Below, one piece after another: positions 6,657-8,465 of a DNA stretch of 8,465 nucleotides; within the stretch, counting starts at the first letter, position 1; every line of letters begins with the position of its first letter. Source of the DNA: Bacteriovorax stolpii (lineage in GTDB: Bacteria; Bdellovibrionota; Bacteriovoracia; Bacteriovoracales; Bacteriovoracaceae); contig CAMAYW010000082.1 in the NCBI GenBank assembly GCA_945862475.1, forward strand, positions 1 to 8,465, in the 5' to 3' direction. A program made the translations under genes and the position numbers. The notes under the pieces are model-generated. The model saw nothing but the letters and a program-made list of their open reading frames with translations. It did not search any database and was not told where the DNA came from.

Positions 6657-7136
6657 TTGGAAAAAAAACGCGCTTTATACGCTGGAACTTTTGATCCTTT
6701 TACAAACGGGCACCTTGATATTGTTCAGCGTGCGATTAAAATCTTTGATGAAATCATTGTTCTCGTAGCCGTTTCTCCAACAAAAAAACCTTTCATGTCC
6801 ACTGAGCAGAGAGTGAACGTATTAAAAAAACTCTTCGCTCATGAACCAAAAGTTAAAGTGGAAAGCTGGAGCGGCCTTATTGTTGAGTACGCTAGACAAA
6901 ATAAAATTGGCTCTATCGTCAGAGGTTTGAGGCCTACGGGGGACTTTGAAATTGAATTTCAAATGGCTTCCATGAATCGAAAAATTAATCCAGATTGCGA
7001 TACTGTTTTTCTCATGACGAGTGAGAAGCTTTACTACATTTCAAGCTCTCTCGTTAAAGAGGTTTATTTGCATCACGGAGACATTACTTCTTTTGTTCCA
7101 CCACTAGTTCATGAAGAGATGAAAAAAATTAAATAG
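6657..7136 (+). CDS. coaD: Phosphopantetheine adenylyltransferase
   Basis: CoaD transfers AMP from ATP to 4'-phosphopantetheine, giving dephospho-CoA, the fourth step of coenzyme A synthesis. The 159 residues equal the usual family length. ALYAGTFDPFTNGHLDIVQRA (6-26) contains the nucleotidyltransferase TxGH box (TNGH, 16-19). K43 in TKKPFMS is the conserved phosphate-binding lysine. RGLR (89-92) with FEIEFQMASMNRK, and ISSSLVKE (128-135), are the other signatures. All are intact. It begins at a TTG with its own SD and follows rsmD after 39 bases. The next gene's SD overlaps its TAG stop. Confidence 0.97.
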   Translation: MEKKRALYAGTFDPFTNGHLDIVQRAIKIFDEIIVLVAVSPTKKPFMSTEQRVNVLKKLFAHEPKVKVESWSGLIVEYARQNKIGSIVRGLRPTGDFEIEFQMASMNRKINPDCDTVFLMTSEKLYYISSSLVKEVYLHHGDITSFVPPLVHEEMKKIK

Positions 7137-7138
7137 GA
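7135..7138 (+). promoter_or_regulatory. SD overlapping the coaD stop, selecting ATG 7147
   Basis: AGGA (7135-7138) shares bases with the coaD TAG stop and lies eight bases before ATG 7147. The in-frame TTG at 7141 is only two bases away, too close, so 7147 is the better start. Confidence 0.65.
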
Positions 7139-7146
7139 AATTGACT

Positions 7147-8361
7147 ATGTTACTAAGTTCAAGAGTCAAAGGAATTCATGACAGTATAACCATGAAGCTA
7201 AATGAGAAGGCCATCCTTCTGACGGAAGAGGGAAAGGTCATTTATAATTTATCGGGTGGCCAGCTGCCAATAAAACCACCGAGTGAATTTATAGATAAAA
7301 TCCACCATGAATTGAATTTCTTAAAAAGTTATCAATATTCACCTTCAGCTGGTTTCCCAGCACTCAGAAAAAAACTTTTAAAACATTTTATTCATTCGAG
7401 AAAAATACCCGAGGAACTTTTTGAAATTGAATGGGATGTTATTTTAAGTAATGGTTCAAAGCACTCTTTATACAATGCTCTCGGTGCTTTAATTGATCCG
7501 GGAGACGAGGTTGTTCTTCTTGCTCCTTACTGGGTTTCTTACCCAGAAATGATAAAGTTTTGGGGAGGAATTCCAACTGTTGTAAAGTCTAATGTCTTTG
7601 ATGCTTTTGTTCCTGCAATTGAGGATATTCGAAAAGTGATGACTCCAAGAACGAAGGCGATCATTGTTAATAGTCCTAATAATCCCTCAGGAGTTCATTA
7701 TTCAGAGTCATGGATGAGGGAATTTGCTAGTTTAATGCGAGATTATCCCGATCTCGTTGTGATCTCGGACGAAGTTTATTCAGATATTTCTTATTTTGAT
7801 CCAAAGCCAACTTATTTTTATCAACTTGATCACTCTCTCATGAAGAGAACGATCGTGGTTCAAGCGATATCAAAAACCTTAGCCGCTACAGGATTAAGAC
7901 TTGGGTGGGCCATTGCTCCTTCTCATGTCGTATCCGCCATGGGAAGAATTCAGGGGCAGACTACCTCGGGGCCAAATTCACTTGCTCAAAGGGCCCTCTT
8001 AGATTTCGATTTCCATTATCTCGAAGGATTTTTAACTCCAGTCAAAAATCATATTCGTCAAAATGCAGCGACTCTTAGAGAAAAGTTTAGGGAAGGAAAC
8101 CTTGGGCATTGTTGGTACCAGAGTTCTTCGGCCTTTTACTTTATGATTGATTTTTCTAGAACACCCATGTTTCAACGATTTGAGTCTGATGGAGACCATT
8201 CGTATACCATCACGGATGAGCTTCTTGAAAATGAAGGGATAACGGTTGTTCCTGGAAGTGACTTCGGTATTCCTAATACTGCTCGGATTGCTCTTGTGAT
8301 TGAAGAGGTTCCCTTTCAAGAGGCGATAAGCAAAATAGTCAAGTACCTCAACAAAGTGTAA
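7147..8361 (+). CDS. Class I (Ibeta-type) pyridoxal-phosphate aminotransferase, probably aspartate aminotransferase
   Basis: A PLP-dependent enzyme moving amino groups between aspartate (or glutamate/prephenate) and a 2-oxo acid. From ATG 7147 it is 404 residues, normal for the family. Visible motifs, in that numbering: YSPSAGFPALR; PYWVSYPEM (127-135); SPNNPSG with Asn179 for the PLP ring oxygen; SDEVYSD with Asp208 and Tyr211; AISKTLAATGLRLGW with Lys243 as the Schiff-base lysine and Arg251; and Arg380 in NTARIAL, expected to bind the substrate alpha-carboxylate. NGSKHSLYN holds Lys105, and HDSIT near the N-terminus keeps Ser13 and Thr15. From memory these match the Lys109/Ser15/Thr16 group that recognises an acidic side chain in the Thermus aspartate aminotransferase, so aspartate or prephenate activity is favoured. 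The usual GEPDF is GGQLPI here, a possible specificity difference. It is last in the rsmD-coaD operon. Confidence 0.92.
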   Translation: MLLSSRVKGIHDSITMKLNEKAILLTEEGKVIYNLSGGQLPIKPPSEFIDKIHHELNFLKSYQYSPSAGFPALRKKLLKHFIHSRKIPEELFEIEWDVILSNGSKHSLYNALGALIDPGDEVVLLAPYWVSYPEMIKFWGGIPTVVKSNVFDAFVPAIEDIRKVMTPRTKAIIVNSPNNPSGVHYSESWMREFASLMRDYPDLVVISDEVYSDISYFDPKPTYFYQLDHSLMKRTIVVQAISKTLAATGLRLGWAIAPSHVVSAMGRIQGQTTSGPNSLAQRALLDFDFHYLEGFLTPVKNHIRQNAATLREKFREGNLGHCWYQSSSAFYFMIDFSRTPMFQRFESDGDHSYTITDELLENEGITVVPGSDFGIPNTARIALVIEEVPFQEAISKIVKYLNKV

Positions 8362-8385
8362 AATAAGGGAAGAATTCTCCTGTTG

Positions 8386-8414
8386 TTTAGTCAGCTCCCT
8401 CTCTGATTTATAAT
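8386..8414 (+). promoter_or_regulatory. Possible promoter for the gene at 8433
   Basis: TATAAT (8409-8414) is a perfect -10. TTTAGT (8386-8391), 17 bases upstream, is only a three-of-six -35. Transcription would start near 8420, giving a leader of about a dozen bases that keeps the SD but lacks the left arm of the hairpin described at 8395-8425. Confidence 0.4.
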
Positions 8415-8425
8415 GAAAGAGGGAG
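8395..8425 (+). promoter_or_regulatory. Hairpin covering the SD of the gene at 8433
   Basis: CTCCCTCT (8395-8402) and AGAGGGAG (8418-8425) are perfect 8-base inverted arms with a 15-base loop. The right arm contains the SD (GGGAG, 8421-8425), seven bases before TTG 8433. No T run follows, so it is not an intrinsic terminator. In a read-through transcript the fold would hide the SD. Confidence 0.5.
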
Positions 8426-8432
8426 AGTTCAT

Positions 8433-8465
8433 TTGAAAAACGTTCTCATTCTATTTCTCATTCTT
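8433..8465 (+). CDS. Start of a gene with a signal-peptide-like N-terminus, partial
   Basis: TTG 8433 opens a frame running to the window edge, encoding MKNVLILFLIL, a Lys followed by a hydrophobic stretch as in a Sec signal peptide or lipoprotein leader. GGGAG (8421-8425) lies seven bases upstream. Only 11 codons are present, so the product cannot be named. It is probably an exported or membrane protein. Confidence 0.55.
   Translation, partial: MKNVLILFLIL

Noticed and set aside
8032..8319. Minus-strand frame of 95 codons opposite the aminotransferase
   Set aside because: Antisense to a conserved enzyme and without any recognisable feature.
8395..8425. Intrinsic terminator after the aminotransferase
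   Set aside because: The stem is followed by AGTTCATTTG with no T run, and the loop is long; SD masking fits better.
8413..8436. Seven-codon frame (MKEGEFI) overlapping the TTG at 8433
   Set aside because: It has no SD and its ATG overlaps the probable -10 box, so it would not be on the local transcript.

Overview
The window comes from an AT-rich bacterial chromosome with high coding density, short intergenic gaps and strong Shine-Dalgarno (SD) sites. Four of the nine starts I infer are TTG. A TonB-like protein, an RsmD-CoaD pair and the general protein style suggest a Gram-negative predatory-type lineage (Bdellovibrionota, e.g. Bacteriovorax or Halobacteriovorax relatives). That assignment is inference from flavour, not from a marker gene. 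I see no tRNA, rRNA, CRISPR array, insertion sequence, prophage or origin.

Layout, left to right. Positions 1-584 (minus strand) hold the first 194 codons of a TonB-type energy transducer that runs off the left edge. A 169-base divergent control region (585-753) separates it from a plus-strand gene at 754-2130. That gene encodes a two-helix membrane protein with a periplasmic sensor-like domain and a cytoplasmic end that resembles a histidine-kinase ATPase fold without its ATP-binding glycines. A GC hairpin with a T run (2132-2160) ends it and can also serve the convergent minus-strand operon at 5440-2163. That operon has two genes overlapping by one base: a 946-residue protein that looks like an N6-adenine DNA methylase with an eroded catalytic motif, then dtd (D-aminoacyl-tRNA deacylase).

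A second divergent control region (5441-5642) leads into a tight plus-strand operon: a small acidic protein of unknown function, rsmD (16S rRNA G966 methyltransferase), coaD (phosphopantetheine adenylyltransferase) and a class I aspartate-type aminotransferase. At the right edge a hairpin covers the SD of a further gene. A perfect TATAAT lies in its loop. That gene starts at a TTG at 8433 and is cut off after 11 codons of a signal-peptide-like start.

Most of the window is housekeeping: RNA modification, translation quality control, coenzyme A synthesis and amino-acid metabolism. The parts that are not obviously known are the two apparent pseudo-enzymes (the methylase-like protein and the kinase-like membrane protein), the small acidic protein before rsmD, and the three upstream regions with inverted repeats or a mini-ORF. 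I do not see a clear multi-gene defence or secretion system. The methylase-like/dtd pair is the best candidate for undescribed biology here.
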